The position numbers and the translations under genes are program-made. Under the pieces are notes generated by a model. It searched no databases. It worked only from the letters and a program-made list of their open reading frames with translations, and was not told the DNA's origin. Of a stretch of DNA of 33,197 nucleotides, positions 25,672 through 33,197 are shown piece by piece. How positions within the stretch are numbered: the first letter of the stretch is position 1; each line of letters opens with the position of its first letter. Source of the stretch: Thiobacillus sp. (lineage in GTDB: Bacteria; Pseudomonadota; Gammaproteobacteria; Burkholderiales; Thiobacillaceae); NCBI GenBank assembly GCA_024709425.1, contig JANJWS010000050.1, positions 1 through 33,197 on the forward strand, given 5' to 3'.

Positions 25672-26427
25672 TTGTTAGCGAAACGCATCATCCCCTGTCT
25701 CGACGTCACTCATGGCCGCGTCGTCAAAGGCGTCAACTTCGTCGAGCTGAAGGATGCCGGCGACCCCGTCGAGATCGCGCGCCGCTACAACGAGGCGGGT
25801 GCGGACGAACTCACCTTTCTCGACATCACTGCGTCGTCCGATGACCGCGATCTCATCCTCCACATCATCGAGGCGGTGGCGGCAGAGGTGTTCATTCCGC
25901 TCACGGTCGGCGGTGGCGTGCGCGTGGTGGGCGACGTGCAGCGCCTGCTCAATGCCGGTGCCGACAAGGTCAGCATCAATACTTCCGCGGTGACCAATCC
26001 GCAACTGGTGAAGGACGCCGCCGACCGCTACGGCAGCCAGTGCATCGTCGTCGCCATCGATTCCAAGCGTGTTGGCGATCACTGGGAGGTGTTCACCCAC
26101 GGCGGGCGCAAGGCCACGGGCCTGGACGCGATCGAGTGGGCGAAGAAGATGGAAAGCCTGGGCGCGGGGGAACTGCTGCTCACCTCGATGGACCGCGATG
26201 GCACCAAGAGTGGCTTCGATCTCGCACTCACGCGTGCGATTTCCGACGCGGTCGACATTCCCATCATCGCCAGCGGCGGCGTCGGTACCCTGCAACATCT
26301 GGTCGATGGCGTGAAGGAAGGGCGCGCCGACGCCGTGCTGGCGGCGAGCATCTTCCATTTTGGCGAATACGGCATCGACGAGGCCAAACGCTACATGCAG
26401 CAGCACGGCATCGAGGTGCGCCTGTGA
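25672..26427 (+). CDS. hisF: Imidazole glycerol phosphate synthase, cyclase subunit HisF
   Basis: HisF (251 aa) is the barrel partner of HisH and forms imidazole glycerol phosphate and AICAR. The start is most likely TTG at 25672, because it gives (M)[19 protein letters not shown], exactly where HisF proteins begin, and GGAG lies 6 nt before it. Longer in-frame readings run through hisA. Catalytic Asp residues appear in IPCLDV and [10 protein letters not shown]. The stop overlaps the GTG start of hisI. Confidence 0.95.
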   Translation: MLAKRIIPCLDVTHGRVVKGVNFVELKDAGDPVEIARRYNEAGADELTFLDITASSDDRDLILHIIEAVAAEVFIPLTVGGGVRVVGDVQRLLNAGADKVSINTSAVTNPQLVKDAADRYGSQCIVVAIDSKRVGDHWEVFTHGGRKATGLDAIEWAKKMESLGAGELLLTSMDRDGTKSGFDLALTRAISDAVDIPIIASGGVGTLQHLVDGVKEGRADAVLAASIFHFGEYGIDEAKRYMQQHGIEVRL

Positions 26428-26807
26428 GCGACTGGCTCGACGCCATCAAGTGGGACGCCAACGGGCTGGCGCCAGCCATCGCGCAGGACGCCGCCACCGG
26501 TGAGATCCTGATGGTGGCGTGGATGAACCGCGAAGCGCTGGAAGAGACGGCACGCACCGGGCGCGGCGTGTATTTCTCGCGCTCCAGAAATCGTTTGTGG
26601 CGCAAGGGCGAGGAGTCCGGGCACTTCCAGAACGTGCGCGAAATCCGCACCGACTGCGACAGCGACGTGGTGCTGCTGAAGGTCGAGCAGGTGGGCGGCA
26701 TCGCCTGCCATACCGGGCGTCGCTCGTGTTTTTTCCAGAAACTCGAGAACGGGCAGTGGATGACCACTGCGCCCATCCTCAAGGATCCTGGTGACATCTA
26801 CAAATGA
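26424..26807 (+). CDS. hisI: Phosphoribosyl-AMP cyclohydrolase
   Basis: HisI (127 aa) is the zinc/magnesium enzyme that opens the adenine ring of PR-AMP. Key parts are [28 protein letters not shown] and the cysteine set in RTDCDSD and [11 protein letters not shown]. The start is GTG at 26424, overlapping hisF by 4 nt. As in many betaproteobacteria, hisI and hisE are separate genes, here overlapping by 4 nt. Confidence 0.96.
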   Translation: MSDWLDAIKWDANGLAPAIAQDAATGEILMVAWMNREALEETARTGRGVYFSRSRNRLWRKGEESGHFQNVREIRTDCDSDVVLLKVEQVGGIACHTGRRSCFFQKLENGQWMTTAPILKDPGDIYK

Positions 26808-27113
26808 GCGACATCCTCGACCGTCTCGCCGAAACGCTGGAAGCGCGCAAGCAGGCCTCGCCCGACAGTTCCTACGTGGCGAAGCTGTACGCCAAGGGCA
26901 CCGACGCCATTCTGAAGAAGATCGGCGAGGAAGCGACCGAGACGGTGATGGCGGCCAAGGACGGCCAGCCCGAAAAGATCATCTACGAAGTCGCCGATTT
27001 GTGGTTTCATACCCTGGTGCTGCTGGCGCACAAGAATTTGACGCCGGCCGACGTGCTGAACGAGCTGGCGCGGCGCGAGGGATTGTCCGGCCTGATCGAG
27101 AAGGCGAACCGAA

Positions 27114-27121
<8 letters not shown>
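26804..27121 (+). CDS. hisE: Phosphoribosyl-ATP pyrophosphatase
   Basis: HisE (105 aa) is a MazG-like helical hydrolase that converts PR-ATP to PR-AMP. The EExxE-type metal site shows in [16 protein letters not shown], with the partner acidic residues in [12 protein letters not shown]. It overlaps hisI by 4 nt and the HIT gene by 8 nt. Confidence 0.96.
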
Positions 27122-27684
<563 letters not shown>

Positions 27685-27690
27685 TGGAGG

Positions 27691-27777
27691 ATTCAGGGGT
27701 CAGGATTCAGGAGTCAGGGGATGCGCGGCTCTGCCGCACCCCAATCTCTGACCCTCGACCCCTGACGCCTGACCCCT
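27691..27777. repeat. Inverted heptamer-repeat element between tatA and tatB
   Basis: The left arm (27693-27720) is four head-to-tail heptamers of the form TCAGGNN. The right arm (about 27745-27777) carries the same heptamers in reverse complement, two exact and two degenerate. The outermost 10 bp (AGGGGTCAGG, 27695-27704 and 27768-27777) are perfectly inverted. A small central stem GCGGC-TCT-GCCGC (27725-27737) joins the arms. The whole can fold as one long imperfect hairpin inside the tat mRNA. No gene is encoded. Confidence 0.7.
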
Positions 27778-27779
27778 AA

Positions 27780-28247
27780 ATGTTCGACATCGGCTTTACC
27801 GAACTCCTCGTCATCGGTGTGGTGGCGCTGATCGTGATCGGCCCCGAGCGCCTGCCCAAGGTGGCGCGCACGGCGGGGCACCTCTATGGCCGCATGCAGC
27901 GTTATGTGTCATCCGTGAAAACCGATATCAGCCGCGAAATGCAGCTCGATGAACTGCGCCGTGCGGGGGAAACCTTCAAGTCTTCGGTCGAGTCGGCAGT
28001 CTCGGGGGTTGAGCAGCAGGCTACGGTAGTCGACGACTACCTGCGCAAGGAAACCGGGAACGTCAGCCGGGTAATGGACGCAATGGGCACCACCGAGGGT
28101 GAGCGTCCGGTGACTGCGCCCGCGCTGAAGCAAATCACCGACGCTCAAACCCCGCAGCAGAGCCTGCCGCTCGACGAGCCCGCTTCCGAGCCGCCAGTGG
28201 CCGTGGTCGAAACGGCGCACGGGTCTGCCGACGGGAAATCCGTATGA
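27780..28247 (+). CDS. tatB: Sec-independent translocase subunit TatB
   Basis: TatB (155 aa) forms, with TatC, the receptor for twin-arginine signal peptides. MFDIGFTELLVIGVVALIVI is the membrane helix, then GPERLPKVARTAGHLYGRMQ begins the amphipathic helix, followed by a long helical and then flexible tail. The ATG follows the repeat element directly, with no Shine-Dalgarno sequence, so translation may depend on the repeat structure. The stop overlaps tatC by 4 nt. Confidence 0.95.
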   Translation: MFDIGFTELLVIGVVALIVIGPERLPKVARTAGHLYGRMQRYVSSVKTDISREMQLDELRRAGETFKSSVESAVSGVEQQATVVDDYLRKETGNVSRVMDAMGTTEGERPVTAPALKQITDAQTPQQSLPLDEPASEPPVAVVETAHGSADGKSV

Positions 28248-29056
28248 GTGATAGCGAAGAAACGTTCATCTCGCACCTGATCGAGATGCGCGATCGCTTG
28301 CTGCGCGCGGTGCTGGCGGTGGTCGTCCTGTTTGTCTGCCTGTTTCCGTGGGCGCAGGAGCTTTACGCGCTGCTGGCAAAGCCGCTCCTCGAAGCGCTGC
28401 CGCAGGGCGGGCAAATGATCGCGACCGAAGTGACCACGCCCTTCTTCGTTCCGGTCAAGGTCACCCTGATGGCGGCGTTTCTGCTGGCGCTGCCGTGGGT
28501 GTTCTATCAGGTCTGGGCGTTCGTGGCGCCCGGGCTTTATCAGCACGAGAAGCGCATTGGCGTGCCGCTGGTCGTTTCAAGCGTCCTGCTGTTCCTCGCC
28601 GGCATGGCCTTCGCGTATTTCCTCGTGTTTCCCGTCGTGTTCGGCTTCATCGTGGGCGTGGCGCCGGAGGGCGTCGCCGTGATGACCGACATCGGCAAGT
28701 ATTTGGACTTCGCGCTCACTCTGTTCCTGGCATTTGGCATCACCTTCGAAGTGCCGGTGGCGGTGGTGCTGCTGGTGAAGATGGGCATGGTGTCGGTGGC
28801 CAAGCTGCGGGAAATTCGGCCTTATGTGATCGTCGGTGCCTTCGTCATTGGTGCGATCTTCACCCCGCCGGATGTCATCTCGCAGTTCATGCTCGCCATA
28901 CCCCTCTGGATCCTTTACGAACTTGGCATCCTCGTCTCACTGGTGATCACGCGCAACAAGCCCCAGCCCGGGTCGGACTACACGCCCATGTCGGAATCGG
29001 ACATGGACGCCGAACTCGACCGCATCGAAACCGAGACACGCGAGCAGCCGAAGTGA
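28244..29056 (+). CDS. tatC: Sec-independent translocase subunit TatC
   Basis: TatC (270 aa) has six membrane helices and the family marks SHLIEMRDRLLRAV at the N-terminus, ATEVTTPFFVPVKV, PWVFYQVWAFVAPGLYQHEK and FGITFEVPVAVVLLV. It completes a tatABC set. The start overlaps tatB. The charged C-terminal tail (ESDMDAELDRIETETREQPK) is a little longer than the minimum for the family. Confidence 0.97.
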   Translation: MSDSEETFISHLIEMRDRLLRAVLAVVVLFVCLFPWAQELYALLAKPLLEALPQGGQMIATEVTTPFFVPVKVTLMAAFLLALPWVFYQVWAFVAPGLYQHEKRIGVPLVVSSVLLFLAGMAFAYFLVFPVVFGFIVGVAPEGVAVMTDIGKYLDFALTLFLAFGITFEVPVAVVLLVKMGMVSVAKLREIRPYVIVGAFVIGAIFTPPDVISQFMLAIPLWILYELGILVSLVITRNKPQPGSDYTPMSESDMDAELDRIETETREQPK

Positions 29057-29064
29057 CGTGATGT

Positions 29065-29110
29065 GCTTCGTGATGGTGCGCGGGATGGTGTTCCGCACCC
29101 ATATGGTGCG
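29065..29110 (+). promoter_or_regulatory. Two NtrC-type binding sites upstream of amtB
   Basis: Site 1 (29095-29109) is GCACC-CATAT-GGTGC, a perfect match to the NtrC dyad GCACC-N5-GGTGC, and extends by one further base pair on each side. Site 2 (29065-29079), GCTTC-GTGAT-GGTGC, is degenerate in the left half. The centres (29102 and 29072) are 30 bp apart, about three helical turns, as in known NtrC enhancers. Relative to the inferred start they lie near -88 and -118. Confidence 0.75.
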
Positions 29111-29163
29111 AATATGGCTTGTGCCTCAATCTGAAATTTATTTGAATCAATGACTTGCATCCC

Positions 29164-29179
29164 TGGAATGCGGTTTGCT
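29164..29179 (+). promoter_or_regulatory. Sigma-54 promoter of amtB
   Basis: TGGAATG-CGGT-TTGCT matches the sigma-54 consensus TGGCACG-N4-TTGCW with both the GG (-24) and GC (-12) elements at the right spacing; two of the seven bases in the -24 element differ. The transcription start would be near 29190, 21 nt before the amtB ATG. Confidence 0.75.
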
Positions 29180-29210
29180 TCATTGCCGCCAGTCTTCAAG
29201 GGAGCGCATC

Positions 29211-30413
29211 ATGGAAGCATTGAAATCGGGCAGCGACGTCCTGTTCGTGTTGCTCGGCGGCATCATGGTCCTGGCGATGCACGCCGGGTTCGCCTTTCTG
29301 GAACTCGGCACGGTGCGCAAGAAGAACCAGGTCAACGCGCTGGTGAAGATCCTGACCGACTTCTCGGTCTCCACCATTGCCTATTTCTTCATCGGCTACA
29401 GCGTCGCCTACGGCGTCAACTTCTTTTCCAGCGCCGAGGCGCTGTCGGCGCGTAACGGCTACGACCTCGTCAAGTTCTTCTTCCTGCTCACGTTCGCCGC
29501 GGCGATTCCCGCCATCGTATCGGGCGGCATCGCCGAGCGTGCGCGCTTCAGTCCTCAACTGGCAGCGACCTTCGCGTTGGTGGGGTTGGTGTATCCCTTC
29601 TTCGAAGGCATCGTGTGGAACGGCAACCTCGGCCTGCAGGACTGGCTGGAAGCGGCCACGGGCGCGAAGTTCCACGACTTCGCCGGGTCGGTCGTGGTGC
29701 ATGCCGTGGGCGGCTGGATCGCGTTGCCGGCGGTATTGCTGCTCGGCGCGCGTCGGGGCCGTTACACGAAGGACGGCATGATTTCTTCCCACCCACCATC
29801 GAACATTCCATTTCTCGCGCTGGGTGCGTGGATCCTCACCGTGGGCTGGTTTGGCTTCAATGTCATGTCGGCGCAACTGATCGAATCGGTTTCCGGTCTG
29901 GTTGCGGTGAACTCGCTGATGGCGATGGTCGGCGGCACGCTCGCCGCGTTGGCGATTGGGCGCAACGACCCCGGCTTCATCCACAACGGCCCGCTCGCCG
30001 GGCTGGTGGCGGTGTGTGCCGGGTCCGACCTCATGCATCCACTCGGGGCACTGGCCACCGGCGCGATCGCCGGCGTTTTGTTCGTGGCGATGTTCATGGT
30101 GACGCAGAACCGCTGGAAGATCGACGATGTCCTTGGCGTGTGGCCACTGCATGGCCTGTGCGGGGCATGGGGCGGCATCGCGGCCGGCATCTTCGGCACC
30201 CGGGCGCTTGGGGGTACGGGCGACGTCAGCCTGCTGGCACAGTGTATCGGCACACTTGGCGGAGTGGCCGTGGCAGTGGCGGGCAGCGTGATCGTCTATG
30301 GCAGCCTGCAAAAGCTGGTGGGCCTGCGGCTCGATCCCGAAGCCGAATTCAATGGGGCCGATCTCAGCATCCACAGGGTCTCCGCAACCGCGGAGCGCGA
30401 GACCAACTGGTAG
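29211..30413 (+). CDS. amtB: Ammonium transporter
   Basis: A 400-aa Amt protein that conducts ammonium across the inner membrane, with about 11 membrane helices. The twin histidines of the pore are H164 (DFAGSVVVHAVGG) and H314 (WPLHGLCGAWGG), and the ammonium-site Asp is D157. There is no long N-terminal signal sequence and the C-terminal tail is short. No glnK/glnB gene is adjacent, unlike many amtB loci. The ATG at 29211 has AAGGGAG 7 nt upstream. A sigma-54 promoter with NtrC sites precedes it, so nitrogen-limitation control is likely. Confidence 0.95.
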   Translation: MEALKSGSDVLFVLLGGIMVLAMHAGFAFLELGTVRKKNQVNALVKILTDFSVSTIAYFFIGYSVAYGVNFFSSAEALSARNGYDLVKFFFLLTFAAAIPAIVSGGIAERARFSPQLAATFALVGLVYPFFEGIVWNGNLGLQDWLEAATGAKFHDFAGSVVVHAVGGWIALPAVLLLGARRGRYTKDGMISSHPPSNIPFLALGAWILTVGWFGFNVMSAQLIESVSGLVAVNSLMAMVGGTLAALAIGRNDPGFIHNGPLAGLVAVCAGSDLMHPLGALATGAIAGVLFVAMFMVTQNRWKIDDVLGVWPLHGLCGAWGGIAAGIFGTRALGGTGDVSLLAQCIGTLGGVAVAVAGSVIVYGSLQKLVGLRLDPEAEFNGADLSIHRVSATAERETNW

Positions 30414-30420
30414 TCGTGCT

Positions 30421-31698
30421 TTACGGTGCCGATTTTCGCTGCTGTTGCCGAAGGTGGCGGCGTCGTTCGTCCCGCAGTTGTTCCAGTTGGCGGTCGATCT
30501 GCAGCACGTCGGGGTGCTGGTCGGTGTATTCCAGCAGCAGCTCGGTACGGCGAATGCGCAGTTCGACCGCCTTCTTGTCGAGTCCCGTGAGATAGGGGTC
30601 GACCCTTGACGTGGGTGCCGCGTCGGATGGGCTTGGTGGTGGGGTCGAGGCGCGGGCGTCGGTTGCCGGTTCCTCGGGTGGAACAGACGGCGCGGGTGAG
30701 ATTTCCTCAGCCAGCGAATCGATGGCAGGCGCCGGCTCCGGCTGGTTCAAGGCAGGGACCGGCGGGCGCACGGGGTCGGGTGCGCGGGGCCACAGCATGA
30801 CGCCCAGCGCGACCGCGGTCAGCAGGCCGCCCAAGGCGAGCAGGGCATCCCTCGAGCGGCGGCGCGAGGGTGCGGGTACGGGCGTTGGTGGTGTTCCCGC
30901 ACGCAAGCCGGAGAGCATTTCGGCAGCATCCCCCGCGTCGGGTCGGGCGGCTGGATCCTTGTCGAGCAGGCGGTCGAGCAGCTCGGCCAGTGCGGCGGGC
31001 AGGTTCGACCGCAGGCTCGCCGCAGCGACGGGCGTGTCATGAATTACGCGGTAGACGATCATCGGCAGGTTATCGCCGTCGAAAGCGTAGCGGCCGGTGA
31101 GCATTTCATAAAGCACCGCGCCGAGCGAAAACAGGTCCGAGCGCCCGTCTAGTTCGCGCCCCATCGCCTGTTCGGGCGACATGTAGCGCGGGGAGCCGAG
31201 CATCTGGCCAGCCTGGGTGCGGTCGCTATTGGCCAGATGTGCGATACCGAAATCCGTCAGTTTGATGCGGCCCTGGCCACCGCTGATCATCACGTTGGCG
31301 GGCTTGACGTCGCGGTGGATGACCCCATGAGCGTGCGCAAATGCCAGTGCCTCAGCCATCTGTTGCGCGGTTTCCAGTGCCAGGTCGAGCGGCATCGGCC
31401 CTCGGTCCATCACTTCGCGCAGGGTGGCACCGGTCAGGTATTCCATCGCGATGTAGGCGAAGCCATCCGCTTCACCCACGTCGTAGATGGTCACGATATT
31501 CGGATGGGACAGACGTCCGGCACTTTGTGCCTCGCGCAGGAAGCGTGCCTCGGCGTCACGGCCTTCCTGCCGCAATTGCTCGATGGGCACGGTCTTGATC
31601 GCGACGGTGCGCTCGATCAGTGGATCGCGTGCCCGGTATACGTGCCCCATGGCACCCTGGCCGAGCGCCTCGATGACTTCGTAGCGGCCAACCTTCAT
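30421..31698 (-). CDS. Membrane-anchored Ser/Thr protein kinase
   Basis: A 425-aa Hanks-type kinase. The kinase domain is complete: glycine loop GQGAMG (13-18), ATP-binding K35, HRDVKPAN (128-135), DFG (149-151) and RYMSPEQ (171-177). Residues 284-303 form one membrane helix (DALLALGGLLTAVALGVMLW), followed by a Pro-rich linker and a basic coiled coil (VELRIRRTELLLEYTDQ... RDERRRHLRQQQ) on the outside. No PASTA domain is seen. The ATG at 31698 was chosen (AGGT upstream, family start near KVGRYEV); a TTG at 31731 would overlap the previous gene. It lies 13 nt after the YciK-like gene, in an apparent operon with hpnE. Confidence 0.92.
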   Translation of the reverse strand: MKVGRYEVIEALGQGAMGHVYRARDPLIERTVAIKTVPIEQLRQEGRDAEARFLREAQSAGRLSHPNIVTIYDVGEADGFAYIAMEYLTGATLREVMDRGPMPLDLALETAQQMAEALAFAHAHGVIHRDVKPANVMISGGQGRIKLTDFGIAHLANSDRTQAGQMLGSPRYMSPEQAMGRELDGRSDLFSLGAVLYEMLTGRYAFDGDNLPMIVYRVIHDTPVAAASLRSNLPAALAELLDRLLDKDPAARPDAGDAAEMLSGLRAGTPPTPVPAPSRRRSRDALLALGGLLTAVALGVMLWPRAPDPVRPPVPALNQPEPAPAIDSLAEEISPAPSVPPEEPATDARASTPPPSPSDAAPTSRVDPYLTGLDKKAVELRIRRTELLLEYTDQHPDVLQIDRQLEQLRDERRRHLRQQQRKSAP

Positions 31699-31711
31699 GG
31701 TGGGACCTGGA

Positions 31712-32455
31712 TCAGGGGGCGCACTCGACAATCTGCCCTCGCACCGACAGGCTGTCGGGCCCCATCAGGTAGAGGTACCACGGCATCAGGTCGTCGGGGC
31801 CTGGCAGCGAATCCGGTGTGAGGCCGGGGTGGGTGCGTGCGCGCAGCGTGGTCGCCACCAGGCCGGGGATCAGGGTATTGATGCGAACCCCGTCATCCGC
31901 AGCGAGCTCGTCGGACCAGATGCGCGTGAGGGTTTCCAGTCCCGACTTCGCGACGGCGTAGCCGCCCCAGTACGCCGCGGGGTGATGGCCGTGGGATTCC
32001 CCCGTGAAAATCACCGAGGCATCGGGCGCCTGGCGCAGCAGGGGCAGGCACGCGCGGGTAAGTGCGAATGGCGCGATCAGGTTGACCCGCATCATGGATT
32101 GCCATTGCTCCAGCGTCTGCAGTGCGAGCGGGGTGAGGTTGAAGAACTGGTATGCGCTATGGAGTACGCCGTCGAGCCGCCCGAGGTGGTGCACCAGCGT
32201 ACCGACGAGGTTCTCCAGGCCGCGATCGTCCGCAGCGCCGAGATCGAACGGGAACATCGCCGGCTCCGGCCCGCCGGCGAGGATAATTTCATCGTACACG
32301 GCTTCCAGGCGTGCTTCGTTGCGCGCGAGGAGTGCGACCGTGGCTCCGTGGCGCGCATAGGCGAGGCTGGCGGCCCGGCCGAGGCCGGAGCTGGCGCCGG
32401 CGACGAGGATGACACGGCCTGCGAGCAGGTCGCTATGGGGCTGGTAGTTTTTCAT
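31712..32455 (-). CDS. Short-chain dehydrogenase/reductase, YciK-like
   Basis: A 247-aa SDR. The NAD(P) motif is GASSGLG, the catalytic Tyr-Lys pair is in YAVAK, and Ser is supplied by TGESHG. The start (QPHSDLLAGRVILVAGASSG) and the end (PDDLMPWYLYLMGPDS) match E. coli YciK well. YciK's substrate is not firmly known. The ATG overlaps the hpnE stop by 4 nt. Confidence 0.92.
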   Translation of the reverse strand: MKNYQPHSDLLAGRVILVAGASSGLGRAASLAYARHGATVALLARNEARLEAVYDEIILAGGPEPAMFPFDLGAADDRGLENLVGTLVHHLGRLDGVLHSAYQFFNLTPLALQTLEQWQSMMRVNLIAPFALTRACLPLLRQAPDASVIFTGESHGHHPAAYWGGYAVAKSGLETLTRIWSDELAADDGVRINTLIPGLVATTLRARTHPGLTPDSLPGPDDLMPWYLYLMGPDSLSVRGQIVECAP

Positions 32456-33197
32456 AACGATTCAAGAAGGGCCCGGGCCGATTGTACCCCGCTGAGCGTC
32501 GCACTTTCGAGGGTCGCCGGATAGGGGCCGGCAGTATAGTCTCCTGCCAGGAAGACCCGCGGGTGCGCGGTACGATGGGGCGGCTGCGACAAACCCGGCA
32601 CACAGGCATAGGTAGCCTGCTTTTCCACGATGTGCCGGCGCCAGCGCACCGCGCCGGGGTCGACCATGCGTCGCAACTGGGCCTCGGCCGCCGTCGCCCA
32701 GTTTGCCGGCCGTTGTGTCGCGGTGCTCGCGACGAAAGCCAACAAGCCCGCTTGGCCATGGCTTTGGCCGCGGTCGAATACGAACTGTGCCGGGCCGTCG
32801 CCCAGCGCGAACAGTGGCCGCTTCAGGCGGAAGGCCGCATCGCACTGCAGGTAGAGCGTTGCGATAGGCTGGTATTCATGGCGTGCCAGCATCTGACGTG
32901 TCGCTGCGAGCGCCGGGATGTCTGCCAGCAGGGCAGGCACGTGCTGTGGCGCGACGGCAAGCACGACATGGCTGTAGATTCGCGCGCCATCTCGCGTCGT
33001 CAGCGTGATGGCGTGTTCCGATGCATCGAGTGCTCTCACCCTGCAGCCGAGGTGAACCGTGCCGCCCCGCTCGGCCACACGTGCCGCGGCCGGATCGGGA
33101 AACAGCGCCGTGAGATCCCGGCGTGGGAGCACCAGGTCGCTGTCATTGGTACGACCACCGAAAGCGGCGCGCAGCACGTTGCGGAATACCCGTCCAC
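32452..33197 (-). CDS. hpnE: Hydroxysqualene dehydroxylase HpnE, C-terminal part (cut by window edge)
   Basis: The visible 248 residues are the C-terminal part of an FAD-dependent amine-oxidase-like protein. RDLTALFPDPAAARVAERGG and HVVLAVAPQHVPALLADIP match HpnE, and FLAGDYTAGPYPATLESA is the typical C-terminal FAD motif. HpnE, with HpnC and HpnD, makes squalene for hopanoids. The frame is open to the window edge, so the N-terminus and any hpnCD neighbours lie outside. The stop overlaps the start of the YciK-like gene. Confidence 0.88.
   Translation of the reverse strand, partial: GRVFRNVLRAAFGGRTNDSDLVLPRRDLTALFPDPAAARVAERGGTVHLGCRVRALDASEHAITLTTRDGARIYSHVVLAVAPQHVPALLADIPALAATRQMLARHEYQPIATLYLQCDAAFRLKRPLFALGDGPAQFVFDRGQSHGQAGLLAFVASTATQRPANWATAAEAQLRRMVDPGAVRWRRHIVEKQATYACVPGLSQPPHRTAHPRVFLAGDYTAGPYPATLESATLSGVQSARALLESL

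Overview
The window looks like a chromosomal segment of a high-GC betaproteobacterium, of the Nitrosomonadales/Rhodocyclales type. The clues are the gene order hisDCBHAFIE-HIT-tatABC, a LemA/TPM/NfeD/SPFH cluster, a GTG-started stand-alone lplT, a PIN-PhoH protein and the hopanoid gene hpnE. All of this is inferred from the sequence; no database was consulted. I see no prophage, IS element, CRISPR array or plasmid function. It is mostly compact housekeeping DNA, and the interest lies in details of single genes, junctions and control regions.

Layout. Positions 1-1810: tRNA-Thr(CGU) and gltX on the minus strand, separated by a small palindromic repeat, then a tRNA-Val(CAC) gene with a clear sigma-70 promoter. 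1.9-3.4 kb: a RhlE-type DEAD-box helicase. 3.4-4.7 kb (minus): a thioredoxin-like/DsbD-like membrane protein broken by a frameshift at a (CG)5 tract. 4.9-7.4 kb: a methyltransferase with a regulatory domain and a DgcZ-like zinc-sensing diguanylate cyclase. 7.4-10.2 kb (minus): two exported proteins (one unknown, one DUF4197) and a PIN-PhoH ATPase. 10.3-14.3 kb: a secreted PQQ-type sugar dehydrogenase, then tsaB-rimI-UDG and an odd methyltransferase with an apparent SlyD/FKBP-like N-terminus. 14.3-17.6 kb: lemA, two TPM-domain proteins, nfeD and a stomatin/QmcA protein. 17.6-18.9 kb (minus): lplT. 19.0-20.3 kb: a LysR regulator overlapping a small unknown gene. 20.3-21.0 kb (minus): a DUF2007/zinc-ribbon protein and a cysteine-free Irr-like Fur-family regulator. 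21.2-29.1 kb: the his-HIT-tat run. 29.2-30.4 kb: amtB. 30.4-33.2 kb (minus): hpnE (cut by the window edge), a YciK-like dehydrogenase and a membrane Ser/Thr kinase.

Working together. The his genes encode the steps from phosphoribosyl-ATP hydrolysis to histidine, but hisG, which usually stands just before hisD in this group, is absent; the Irr-like regulator sits there, divergently. tatABC encode a complete Tat translocase. amtB carries a textbook nitrogen-control region: a sigma-54 -24/-12 promoter with one perfect and one weaker NtrC site spaced 30 bp apart. All five convergent gene pairs in the window are separated by 7 nt or less, or overlap, leaving no room for intrinsic terminators.

Most notable findings: the amtB NtrC/sigma-54 region; the Irr-like regulator with a PerR/Fur-type palindrome over its own -35 box; the SlyD-like/methyltransferase fusion with a non-canonical SAM motif; a family 4-type UDG with Ser in place of a predicted Fe-S cysteine; the frameshifted redox membrane protein; a start codon placed in the 3-nt loop of a perfect hairpin; and an inverted heptamer-repeat element between tatA and tatB.
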